DNA from: an uncultured Faecalibacterium sp.
Lineage (GTDB): Bacteria > Bacillota > Clostridia > Oscillospirales > Ruminococcaceae
Assembly (NCBI GenBank): GCA_900551435.1
Contig: URVW01000015.1
Coordinates: 1 to 39,515 of the forward strand
Reading direction: 5' to 3'
Length of the DNA stretch: 39,515 bases
A program made the position numbers and the translations under genes. Positions 1 through 7,605 of the stretch are shown here, in pieces. Under the pieces are notes generated by a model. It saw only the letters and a list, made by a program, of their open reading frames with translations, was not told the DNA's origin and did no database searches. Position 1 is the stretch's first letter; every line of letters starts with the position of its first letter.

Positions 1-263
1 TGCGGCTCTGCTCGGACAGCCAGTATGTCATCAACGGGCTGGAAAAGGGCTGGGCCAAGGGCTGGAAGCGCCGGGGCTGGAAAAAATCCGACGGCTCCCC
101 TGCCCTGAACCCGGACCTCTGGGAACAGGCGCTGGAACAGGAAGCCCGCCACAAGATCACCTATGTCTGGGTCAAGGGCCACGCCGGCCACCCGGAAAAC
201 GAACGCTGCGACCAGCTGGCCGTGGCACAAAGTCAGGCACACGGAGGGAGACAGGGACGATGA
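1..263 (+). CDS. rnhA: Ribonuclease HI, C-terminal part (5' end outside window)
   Basis: Open from the window edge in frame 3 (first whole codon at 3) to TGA 261-263; about 86 residues remain. The motif SDSQYVINGLEKGW and the tail motif VKGHAGHPENERCDQLA are those of RNase HI, which cuts the RNA strand of RNA-DNA hybrids. They hold the third catalytic Asp-containing strand, the flexible-loop His and the last acidic residue (ERCD). The basic handle region GWKRRGWKKSDG is also present. The stop codon overlaps the ATG of the next gene (ATGA), so the two are almost certainly co-transcribed and translationally coupled. Family assignment is secure; whether the full protein has an extra N-terminal domain cannot be seen. 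Confidence 0.9.
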   Translation, partial: RLCSDSQYVINGLEKGWAKGWKRRGWKKSDGSPALNPDLWEQALEQEARHKITYVWVKGHAGHPENERCDQLAVAQSQAHGGRQGR

Positions 264-790
264 GCGATACTTTTCTGCCCGGGAACGGGTTCGACACCTA
301 CGAGGAACAGGACAAGGTTCTGGTCGGTCTGTGCGGCGGGACCGGATGCCGCGCGGCGGTCCGCATTTTACAGCAGCAGGGCTTTGCAGTCATGGGCGCT
401 GTGGTCCGCCTTGCCGAAGAGGACGCCGCCGTTCAGGCTGCGAAAAATGCTGCCAAGGACCTTGGCATCGAGTGCATCACGCTGAACGCTTCCGAGCTGG
501 CCAGCCAGCTGGCGCAGGAAGCTTCCGACACCGCGCCAGACCTGCGCTTTCCGGCTCTGCTGGCCGCTGCTGACCGGCTGGGCATCCAGTATATCGCCAC
601 CGGCCACCACGCGCGGGTAGAGACGGATGCCGACGGCGTGAACCATGTTGCCCCGTCTGCGGATGCCGCCAGTGACGAGAGTGCCGCCTTGGCCGCGCTC
701 CCGCAGGAGACGCTGGCACGGCTCATCCTGCCGCTGGGCGAGTTCTCCCCGGCAGACCTCGCTGATCTGGCTGCCGACCTCAAATTCTAA
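260..790 (+). CDS. Short degenerate MnmA-like (tRNA 2-thiouridylase family) protein
   Basis: A 176-residue protein that resembles the N-terminal adenylation domain of MnmA, the tRNA U34 2-thiolase. Visible matches: an opening strand VLVGLCGG, the stretch LQQQGFAVMGAVVRL, the motif IQYIATGHHARV (MnmA usually has DYIATGHYARV) and LARLILPLGEFSPADL near the end. The PP-loop that should read SGGVDSS reads GGTGCRAA, and the catalytic Cys of the NPDxxCN segment is gone (TAPDLRFPALL). The central and C-terminal domains, with the second catalytic Cys, are absent; real MnmA is about 350-370 residues. It is therefore unlikely to thiolate tRNA. It overlaps rnhA by 4 bases and ends just before a strong terminator. 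Either a decayed paralogue or a repurposed nucleotide-binding fold. Confidence 0.7.
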   Translation: MSDTFLPGNGFDTYEEQDKVLVGLCGGTGCRAAVRILQQQGFAVMGAVVRLAEEDAAVQAAKNAAKDLGIECITLNASELASQLAQEASDTAPDLRFPALLAAADRLGIQYIATGHHARVETDADGVNHVAPSADAASDESAALAALPQETLARLILPLGEFSPADLADLAADLKF

Positions 791-805
791 GTTTCTGCAT
801 ACAAA

Positions 806-850
806 AAGACCCTGAAGCGTTCCGTTCGGACACTTCAGGGTCTTGCTTTT
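806..850. terminator. Bidirectional intrinsic terminator between convergent genes
   Basis: A perfect 12-bp stem, AAGACCCTGAAG (806-817) with CTTCAGGGTCTT (833-844), closes a 15-nt loop. T-rich sequence follows on the plus strand and A-rich sequence precedes it, so it can end both the rnhA/mnmA-like transcript and the mgsA transcript from the other strand. Confidence 0.9.
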
Positions 851-862
851 TTCCAAAAATTT

Positions 863-1270
863 TCAGCTGTTCTGGGGGTGAACGATGTCACGCCAATCCA
901 GATCGCCGCGCTCCAAGCCGTGGATCAGCACCTCTGCGGTGGCGATGTTGGTCGCCAGCGGGATGTTGTGCACATCGCACAGACGCAGCAGCGTCATCTC
1001 GTTCGGCTCGCTGGGCTTTGCATTGATGGGGTCCCGGAAGAACAGGAGCAGATCGACCTCATTGCAGGCGATGCGGGATGCGATCTGCTGGTCGCCGCCC
1101 TGAACACCCGCCAAAAAGCGCTGGACCTGCAGTCCCGTCGCTTCTGCGATCATCTTACCGGTCGTACCGGTGGCTACCAATTTATGCTGGCTCAAAATCC
1201 GGCAATACGCCGTACAGAACTGAACCATCAGCTCTTTTTTGGAGTCATGCGCAATCAGTGCAATCGTCAT
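863..1270 (-). CDS. mgsA: Methylglyoxal synthase
   Basis: 135 residues, the usual length. MgsA converts dihydroxyacetone phosphate to methylglyoxal and phosphate, a bypass that relieves sugar-phosphate build-up. Family marks: MTIALIAHDSKK at the N-terminus, the phosphate-binding GTTGK, GGDQQIASRIA with the catalytic Asp, LLLFFRDP, and the C-terminal IATAEVLI. The ATG follows AAAGGAGAGG at good spacing. It lies downstream of the PBP2 gene on the same strand, but a separate promoter (1326-1354) in the 182-nt gap suggests independent expression. It ends against the bidirectional terminator at 806-850. Confidence 0.95.
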   Translation of the reverse strand: MTIALIAHDSKKELMVQFCTAYCRILSQHKLVATGTTGKMIAEATGLQVQRFLAGVQGGDQQIASRIACNEVDLLLFFRDPINAKPSEPNEMTLLRLCDVHNIPLATNIATAEVLIHGLERGDLDWRDIVHPQNS

Positions 1271-1325
1271 CGGTCAACCTCTCCTTTGCTCATCCCTGTG
1301 TCGGGCCAATTTCCTTGCACATATC

Positions 1326-1354
1326 ATAGTATCACAATTTCTCTCTTTTTACAA
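1326..1354 (-). promoter_or_regulatory. Sigma-A type promoter of mgsA
   Basis: Read on the minus strand, TTGTAA (1349-1354) and TACTAT (1326-1331) are 17 nt apart, about 50-80 nt upstream of the mgsA ATG. It lies in an AT-rich stretch unlike the surrounding coding DNA. Predicted from sequence only. Confidence 0.7.
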
Positions 1355-1452
1355 CAGGTTTTTGGACAAAATCTGCAATTTTTTCGGGATTTTCTCCAAT
1401 TTCCACCGAAACCTGCATATTATCGTCATGCTTCCGGTGTATTTGTTGCATC

Positions 1453-3669
1453 TCATGCGGCGGTGTCGCCGTCTGCCGGAACGTCTGCGGCCGCATCCGC
1501 GCCGCTGTTCTGCGCTGCTGCGGCGGCATCGTCAGTCGTGCCGTCAGTAGGGGCATCGGTTGCATCCCCTGCCGTTTCCGGCTGTGCCAGCGAATCGGAA
1601 ACCGTGTCATCTACCGTCAGCGTGCCGTTCTGCATCGCGAAATAAGCGTTGAAGATATCCGCCACCAGCTGGCCGGTCCGCGTACCCGCGCCACCGTATT
1701 CCACCACGATGCCGATCGCGATCTGCGGGTCCTCCGCAGGGCCGTAGGCGATCATGGTCGCGTTGGTATAGTGCTTGAGGGTGCTGCCCACATAGTAGCT
1801 CTCGCTGCGCTGGGGGCTGCCGGTCTTACAGGCGATGGTGTACGGATAGCTGGCCAGTGCCGGGATGGTCTGGGACACGCCGATCATGCCCTCTTTCACG
1901 AGGTCGAACGTCTCGCCCTTGTCCTCGATGACCTCCACGACCTCCGGCTGCGTTTCCTGAAGGGTCTTGCCGGTGTTGGAATCGAGGATGGCCTTGACGA
2001 AGTGGGTGCGGTAGCGCGTGCCGCGGTTGGCCAGCGTGGCCGCATAGGTCGCCAGCTGGATGGGGGTCACGGCGGTGTTGCCCTGACCGATAGCGGCCTG
2101 AACGTCCAGCGATTCGGTATAGTTGGAGTCATTCTTGGTCGTCAGGTGGCCCAGTGCTTCGCTGACCTCTACGCCGGTACGCTGGCCGAGACCCAGCTTG
2201 TAGGCGTAGGAATCGTAGACATCACTGGTCAGGCGGCGGCCGACGTCGTAAAAGAAGATGTTGCAGCTCCACTTGATGGCCGTTACCACGTCGATATTTC
2301 CGCTGTGGCCGTGGCGGGTGCACTTGGGATGGTAGTCCTTATAATAGGTATATACGCCGTTGCACAGCACCGTAGAATACCGATTGATGAGGCCCGTATC
2401 CAGCGCGGCCACCGCCACCGACGGCTTGTAGGTCGAGCCGGGGGTGTACAGGCCCTGCAGGGCACGGTTGAACAGCGGCATGTTTTCATCGGCGCTGTAC
2501 TCGCTGTACTGGCTGGAATACAGATTCTGGTCAAAACTGGGGTAGTTGGACGCCGCCAGCACACCGCCGGTCTTGACGTCGAGGACAACGACCGCGCCCG
2601 CGTTGGCCCGTGCGCCATCCGTGCCATAGGCTTTGCTGATCATCTGCACGTTGCTGGCCAGTGCCTGATCGACGGCCTTCTGGAAGTCGCTGTCGATGGT
2701 CAACTGGACCGTATGGCCCGGTTCCGGCACAGTCGTCAGCGCGGTGTTTACGATGACGCCATCCGAGTTGCGGGTGATGGTCTCCACGCCATCCTTGCCG
2801 CGCAGTTCGTCCTCGTAGGCCGATTCCAAGCCCGAAATGCCGATGATATCGTTCATGTTGTAGCCTTTTTCCCGCAGGGGGTAGGTCACCTGTCCGTTTT
2901 CATCGGTCACTTTCCATTTTTCCGCCGTGATCTTACCCACGCGGCCCAGCACATGGGGCAGGACCGTGCCCTGCTCATAGCTGCGGGTGCTCGTCTCCAC
3001 GATCTCCACACCCGGCAGGGACAGACTGTTTTCCTTGATGGTCGCCACGGTGGCTTCGCTGACATTTTCCGCCATGATGAAGTTGTTCACGTTGGAAAAT
3101 GCCTGCAGCTGCATCTCGTAGTGGATGCCGCCGAGGATGCGCTGCCAATACAGCGGGAACGCACTGAGGTCGTAATCCTCCACCAGCTTTTCCATCACGT
3201 CGTTGGCGGTCGCATACTGCTGCAAACCGAGGTTCTCCTTCATCGTGGCCAGCGCCCGCTGTTCGGTGGTGTTCTCGCTGTCCGCCGTGAAGCTGTAGTT
3301 GCCCGCCGCATCCGGCTGGCCGATGAGCAGCGTATCGTTCCAGCTCTCGCCGTTCTTCTCCAAAAGACCCACGATCTTCTGAAGCATCGTATCAAGGTCC
3401 TCGTCGCCCATCAGCAGCTTGTTGAGCACCACGTTATAGCCCGTAGTGCTGGACGCGATCCGCGTGCCCTTGCTGTCCACGATGTCGCCGCGGGCCGCTG
3501 TAACGGTGAATTTATAATCCGTCGTGTTGGTGGCCTGTGATTTGAAGCTGTCGCCGTTGACCAGCTGCAAAAAGATCAGCCGGAACCCATACAGTCCGAT
3601 GAGCACGCCCGCAATGGCGATCAGGCCCATCATCCGCCGCACGACGGTCTTTCGTTCGTCTTGGTTCAT
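1453..3669 (-). CDS. mrdA: Penicillin-binding protein 2 (elongasome class B transpeptidase)
   Basis: 738 residues. Class B PBP that cross-links peptidoglycan during side-wall growth. There is one N-terminal membrane anchor (about residues 13-35, IAIAGVLIGLYGFRLIFL), then a dimerisation/pedestal region. The transpeptidase domain shows all three catalytic motifs: STYK (in TPGSTYKPSVAV), SCN (in WSCNIFFYDVG) and KTG (in ACKTGSPQ). The last 60 residues are low-complexity and rich in Ala, Asp and Thr, which is not needed for catalysis. ATG follows AAAAGGAGAACGG. It comes directly after mreD in the mreBCD order, which supports the PBP2/RodA elongasome role over a division-specific PBP3 role. No rodA gene is in the window. 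Confidence 0.93.
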   Translation of the reverse strand: MNQDERKTVVRRMMGLIAIAGVLIGLYGFRLIFLQLVNGDSFKSQATNTTDYKFTVTAARGDIVDSKGTRIASSTTGYNVVLNKLLMGDEDLDTMLQKIVGLLEKNGESWNDTLLIGQPDAAGNYSFTADSENTTEQRALATMKENLGLQQYATANDVMEKLVEDYDLSAFPLYWQRILGGIHYEMQLQAFSNVNNFIMAENVSEATVATIKENSLSLPGVEIVETSTRSYEQGTVLPHVLGRVGKITAEKWKVTDENGQVTYPLREKGYNMNDIIGISGLESAYEDELRGKDGVETITRNSDGVIVNTALTTVPEPGHTVQLTIDSDFQKAVDQALASNVQMISKAYGTDGARANAGAVVVLDVKTGGVLAASNYPSFDQNLYSSQYSEYSADENMPLFNRALQGLYTPGSTYKPSVAVAALDTGLINRYSTVLCNGVYTYYKDYHPKCTRHGHSGNIDVVTAIKWSCNIFFYDVGRRLTSDVYDSYAYKLGLGQRTGVEVSEALGHLTTKNDSNYTESLDVQAAIGQGNTAVTPIQLATYAATLANRGTRYRTHFVKAILDSNTGKTLQETQPEVVEVIEDKGETFDLVKEGMIGVSQTIPALASYPYTIACKTGSPQRSESYYVGSTLKHYTNATMIAYGPAEDPQIAIGIVVEYGGAGTRTGQLVADIFNAYFAMQNGTLTVDDTVSDSLAQPETAGDATDAPTDGTTDDAAAAAQNSGADAAADVPADGDTAA

Positions 3670-3694
3670 CCGTTCTCCTTTTGGCGCGGCGGCT

Positions 3695-4228
3695 TCACAC
3701 CACGCCGTTGTCGATCTTGAATTCTGCGTGGACCCGGCGCACCGCCCAGAACAGCGGGAAGCTGACCGGGATGGTCAGCACCGTGGTGGGCAGCACGAAC
3801 CACAGATAGCGCTCGACTGCGCCGCTGTACCCGGGCATGTAGTAGAAGAACAGCCAGTCCAGCGTGAGCACCAGCAGCGCTGCAACGGCCGCCAGCAGCA
3901 CAAAGTTCGGGGCCGAAGTCTTAAAATACAGCTGCATCACGGCCGAGAGCGCAAAGCAGAGCAGCAGCAGCTCAAAAGCCAGCATGCCGACCGTGCGTCC
4001 GGCGGTATAATCCCACATCAGGCCGCAGACCGCGCCAAAAATGGCCCCGGCAAACTCGCCCTCAAAGGCCGCGACCGACAGAGCCAGCGGCAGCAAATAC
4101 AGCGGCTTGGCATCCCCCAGCTGAAACAGCCCCGGGGTCGTCTGCAAGACCGTGCACAGCAGCATCAGCAGCACATAGCAGACCCATTTCACGATCTGGC
4201 TGCTGCTGCGTTTGCGGCGTGATTCCAT
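3695..4228 (-). CDS. mreD: Rod shape-determining membrane protein MreD
   Basis: 177 residues, very hydrophobic, with about five membrane segments and a basic N-terminus. Small, poorly conserved elongasome membrane protein that works with MreC. The assignment rests on size, hydrophobicity and position between mreC and the PBP2 gene rather than on a signature motif. The motif AVCGLMWDYTAGRTVGMLAF in the middle, a GlyLeu-x-x-Asp pattern, is the best conserved part of MreD proteins. Its AAGGAGG ribosome binding site overlaps the mreC stop codon, so the two are tightly coupled. Confidence 0.88.
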   Translation of the reverse strand: MESRRKRSSSQIVKWVCYVLLMLLCTVLQTTPGLFQLGDAKPLYLLPLALSVAAFEGEFAGAIFGAVCGLMWDYTAGRTVGMLAFELLLLCFALSAVMQLYFKTSAPNFVLLAAVAALLVLTLDWLFFYYMPGYSGAVERYLWFVLPTTVLTIPVSFPLFWAVRRVHAEFKIDNGVV

Positions 4229-4240
4229 GGCAGAGCCTCC

Positions 4241-5071
4241 TTAAAAGCTGGTAATGATGAATGCATGGCGCACCGTGCGCGGGTCTGCGCCGGGGGTGAT
4301 GACAGCGATGGACGATTTGCCGCTGACTTCCGGCACGATCTCCTTGACCACGCCCACCAGCACGTCCGCCGGGAACACACCGCCCAAGCCGGTCGTGATG
4401 ACCTGATCGCCCTTTTCGGTCAGCGTGTTGCGGTTCAGGTTGGTCAGCACGCACAGGCCGTCCGAAGCGTAGTCGGCACTTCCGGTGATGATGCCGTTGT
4501 CCCGGGTGCGGGACACGACGCCCGCCGCGTTGAAGTTGGGGTGCAGGATGGTCATGACCTTGCAGCTGGTGGCTTCCACTTCCACCACCATGCCCAGCAG
4601 ATAGCCCTCGTCGCTGACGACGGTATCGTTCACTTCCACCCCGTCCACCGAGCCTTGGTCCAGCGTGAACCCATAAAAGGAATCCAGCGGGTCGCGGCCA
4701 ATGACGAAGGCCGAGACATAGCTCATCTCCGGGCGGGTGCTCTGGATGTTCGCCAGCGCCTTGTAGGCTTCATTTTCCGCCTTGATGCGGTCATAGTCCA
4801 CCATCTGCTTGCGCAGTTCGGCATTTTCGGCGCTGAGCTGTTCATTCTCGTCCAGAATGTTGTCGATGTTGGTGTATTTTTCCCACAGCGACGCCACGCT
4901 TCCGCTGACCATCGCCGCCGCCTTCTGGAACGGAGCCACCGCCACGCTCAGCAGCTCCTGCGGGGCTGCGGTCAGGCGGTCGTTCGCGCCCGCGTAGGCC
5001 ATGATGCCCACCAGAAACACCGCGATGCCAATGAGGATCTTAAATTTCCAAGTGTCGAAAAAATCTTTCAA
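4241..5071 (-). CDS. mreC: Rod shape-determining protein MreC (TTG start)
   Basis: 276 residues from a TTG at 5071. The longer reading from ATG at 5122 is rejected because GGAGGAAGGACC sits directly before the TTG and the extra 17 codons encode a non-family peptide. The protein has an N-terminal membrane anchor (ILIGIAVFLVGIMAYAG), a coiled coil (about residues 60-100, ENEQLSAENAELRKQM) and the two beta-barrel subdomains with the typical GVEVNDTVVSDEGYLLGMV and GDQVITTGLGGVFPADVLVG segments. MreC lies outside the membrane and links MreB/MreD to PBP2. It sits between mreB and mreD in the classic order. Confidence 0.93.
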   Translation of the reverse strand: MKDFFDTWKFKILIGIAVFLVGIMAYAGANDRLTAAPQELLSVAVAPFQKAAAMVSGSVASLWEKYTNIDNILDENEQLSAENAELRKQMVDYDRIKAENEAYKALANIQSTRPEMSYVSAFVIGRDPLDSFYGFTLDQGSVDGVEVNDTVVSDEGYLLGMVVEVEATSCKVMTILHPNFNAAGVVSRTRDNGIITGSADYASDGLCVLTNLNRNTLTEKGDQVITTGLGGVFPADVLVGVVKEIVPEVSGKSSIAVITPGADPRTVRHAFIITSF

Positions 5072-5128
5072 AGGTCCTTCCTCCGGTTGCAAAAAAGCGC
5101 GGACAGCCAGAGCCATCCGCACTCTCCG

Positions 5129-6151
<1,023 letters not shown>

Positions 6152-6240
6152 AATGAAGCTCTCCTTCGTATTTCCGGTCTATTCCAAAACGCAGGGCGGC
6201 CGACCTCATTTCGCCGCCTATCGCAGAATAACACGACTAT

Positions 6241-6269
6241 ATTATAGCCGCAAGCAGCTGTTTTCTCAA
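6241..6269 (-). promoter_or_regulatory. Promoter of the mreBCD-PBP2 operon
   Basis: On the minus strand TTGAGA (6264-6269) is followed after 17 nt by a perfect TATAAT (6241-6246), about 90 nt before the mreB start. This is a near-consensus housekeeping promoter, in a 170-nt AT-rich gap. Confidence 0.8.
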
Positions 6270-6321
6270 GCGTTTTAACAAGTTTTTCCGGATTTTTTCA
6301 TAATTCTCCGCGCCCAGCCGC

Positions 6322-6876
6322 TCAAAATTGTTCAAGCAGCCGGATGGTACGGCTCACAGGCAGCCCCATGATGGTGTAGTAGTCGCCCTCGATGGCATCC
6401 AGCCAGAGCGCCGCCCGCCCTTGGATGGCGTATGCACCGGCCTTGTCGTAGGGTTCCTCGGTCGCGGTGTAGCGGTCGATTTCCTCTTCCGGGATGGAGA
6501 AAAATTTCACGCGGCAGGTATCCACGAAGCTTTCGGTCCGGGTCCCGTCCGAAATGCAGACGCCGGTGTGGACCTCGTGGGTCGCGCCGGACAGGGCGCG
6601 GAGCATCCGCTTGGCATCCTCCACGCTGTGGGGCTTGCCGAACACCTCGCCGTTCACATCCACGACCGTGTCACAGCCGATGACCACTGCGCCCGGGTGG
6701 TCTTTCGTCACCGCAAGGCACTTGCCGCGAGCCAGTGTTTCCACCAGCTGGGCGGGCGAATCCGCCGTGACTGCGCTTTCGTCGAAGTCACTGGCGCAGA
6801 CCGTGAAATCGGTGGTATATAAGGAAAGCAGTTCCCGTCTGCGCGGGCTGCCGGAGGCTAAAATGATCTGAGACAT
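6322..6876 (-). CDS. maf: Maf-family nucleoside triphosphate pyrophosphatase
   Basis: 184 residues. Maf proteins hydrolyse non-canonical or standard NTPs (dTTP, UTP or modified pyrimidines) to the monophosphate. Visible marks: the N-terminal substrate loop ASGSPRRRELL, the metal site VVIGCDTVVDVNGEVFGKP, the motif ALSGATHEVHTGV, and EPYDKAGAYAIQG. It is often linked to mre genes and called a septum-formation inhibitor, as here. No strong ribosome binding site precedes the ATG (only AGAAAGAA), so translation may be weak. A GCCCTG/CAGGGC palindrome lies in the 115-nt gap to dut, which is upstream on the same strand. Confidence 0.93.
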   Translation of the reverse strand: MSQIILASGSPRRRELLSLYTTDFTVCASDFDESAVTADSPAQLVETLARGKCLAVTKDHPGAVVIGCDTVVDVNGEVFGKPHSVEDAKRMLRALSGATHEVHTGVCISDGTRTESFVDTCRVKFFSIPEEEIDRYTATEEPYDKAGAYAIQGRAALWLDAIEGDYYTIMGLPVSRTIRLLEQF

Positions 6877-6991
6877 TTGTTTTGATTCTTTCTGCCCTGA
6901 ACCGCAGGGCCTATTGTGTTTTGGAACATCGCGCTTTTTTGTCCGTCAGGGCCAAAGCCGCCCTGCCAATGGCACACGAAGCGGAACGATC

Positions 6992-7438
6992 TTACTTTCC
7001 GGTCGAGCCGAAGCCGCCCTCGCCGCGCTGGGTATCGCCCAGCTCTTCCACCGGCGCAAAGGCCGCCGTGTAGACCGGCGCGATGCAGAGCTGTGCCACC
7101 CGCTCACCCGGCTGGATGGTGTAAGGCTCTGCGCCCAGATTCACCATCGGGACCTTCAGTTCGCCGCGGTAGTCGCTGTCCACGACGCCCACGCCGTTGG
7201 CCATGCACAGGCCGTGCTTGATAGACAGGCCGCTGCGGGCATAGACCAGCGCCACACAGTGCGCCCCCGGCAGCTCGATGGCCAGCCCCGTGGGGACCAG
7301 CACCCGCTGCATGGGAGCAACGGTCAGCGGTTCATCCAGCACCGCGCACAGGTCTGCAGCGGCAGCGCCGGGGGTGGCGTAGGCGGGGACTTTGGCCCGC
7401 GCATCCAATACTTTATAGTTTACAGTGATCGGTTCCAT
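6992..7438 (-). CDS. dut: Deoxyuridine 5'-triphosphate nucleotidohydrolase (dUTPase)
   Basis: 148 residues from the ATG at 7438, preceded by GATGAGG six bases upstream; the in-frame ATG four codons earlier has no good site. Trimeric dUTPase that splits dUTP to dUMP and pyrophosphate, keeping uracil out of DNA and supplying dUMP for thymidylate. The five motifs are visible in order: PGAAAADLCA, YARSGLSIKHG, GVVDSDYRGELKV, GERVAQLCIAPV and the C-terminal GEGGFGSTGK. Same strand as maf, likely co-transcribed. Confidence 0.95.
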   Translation of the reverse strand: MEPITVNYKVLDARAKVPAYATPGAAAADLCAVLDEPLTVAPMQRVLVPTGLAIELPGAHCVALVYARSGLSIKHGLCMANGVGVVDSDYRGELKVPMVNLGAEPYTIQPGERVAQLCIAPVYTAAFAPVEELGDTQRGEGGFGSTGK

Positions 7439-7605
7439 AGTATACCTCATCGTATATTGTAATCTGGGCGTGGGTCGGGAGTTTCTCCGAGGACCGTCCG
7501 CTGGGGTGGGACCCTGTTGCCGAAGGCAATAGGGCGGGCGATGGAATGGCCCGGCCCGTGTCCGAGGAGAAAGCTACCGGCTCACACCCGAGGAGAGCAG
7601 CAGTT
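7439..7605. other. Non-coding spacer with partial inverted repeats
   Basis: 167 nt between dut and the U32 gene. It holds short hairpins, including GTTGCCGAAGGCAAT, and the arms TTTCTCC (about 7481) and GGAGAAA (about 7566), which pair over 7 bases and then imperfectly. The internal sequence is GC-rich. It resembles intergenic palindromic filler of this genome more than a gene. No convincing promoter or terminator was identified. Confidence 0.4.

Noticed and set aside
1332..1418. 28-codon frame starting MQVSVEIGENPEKIADF before mgsA
   Set aside because: Looks protein-like, but has no convincing ribosome binding site and its last codons overlap the predicted mgsA promoter; too short to support.
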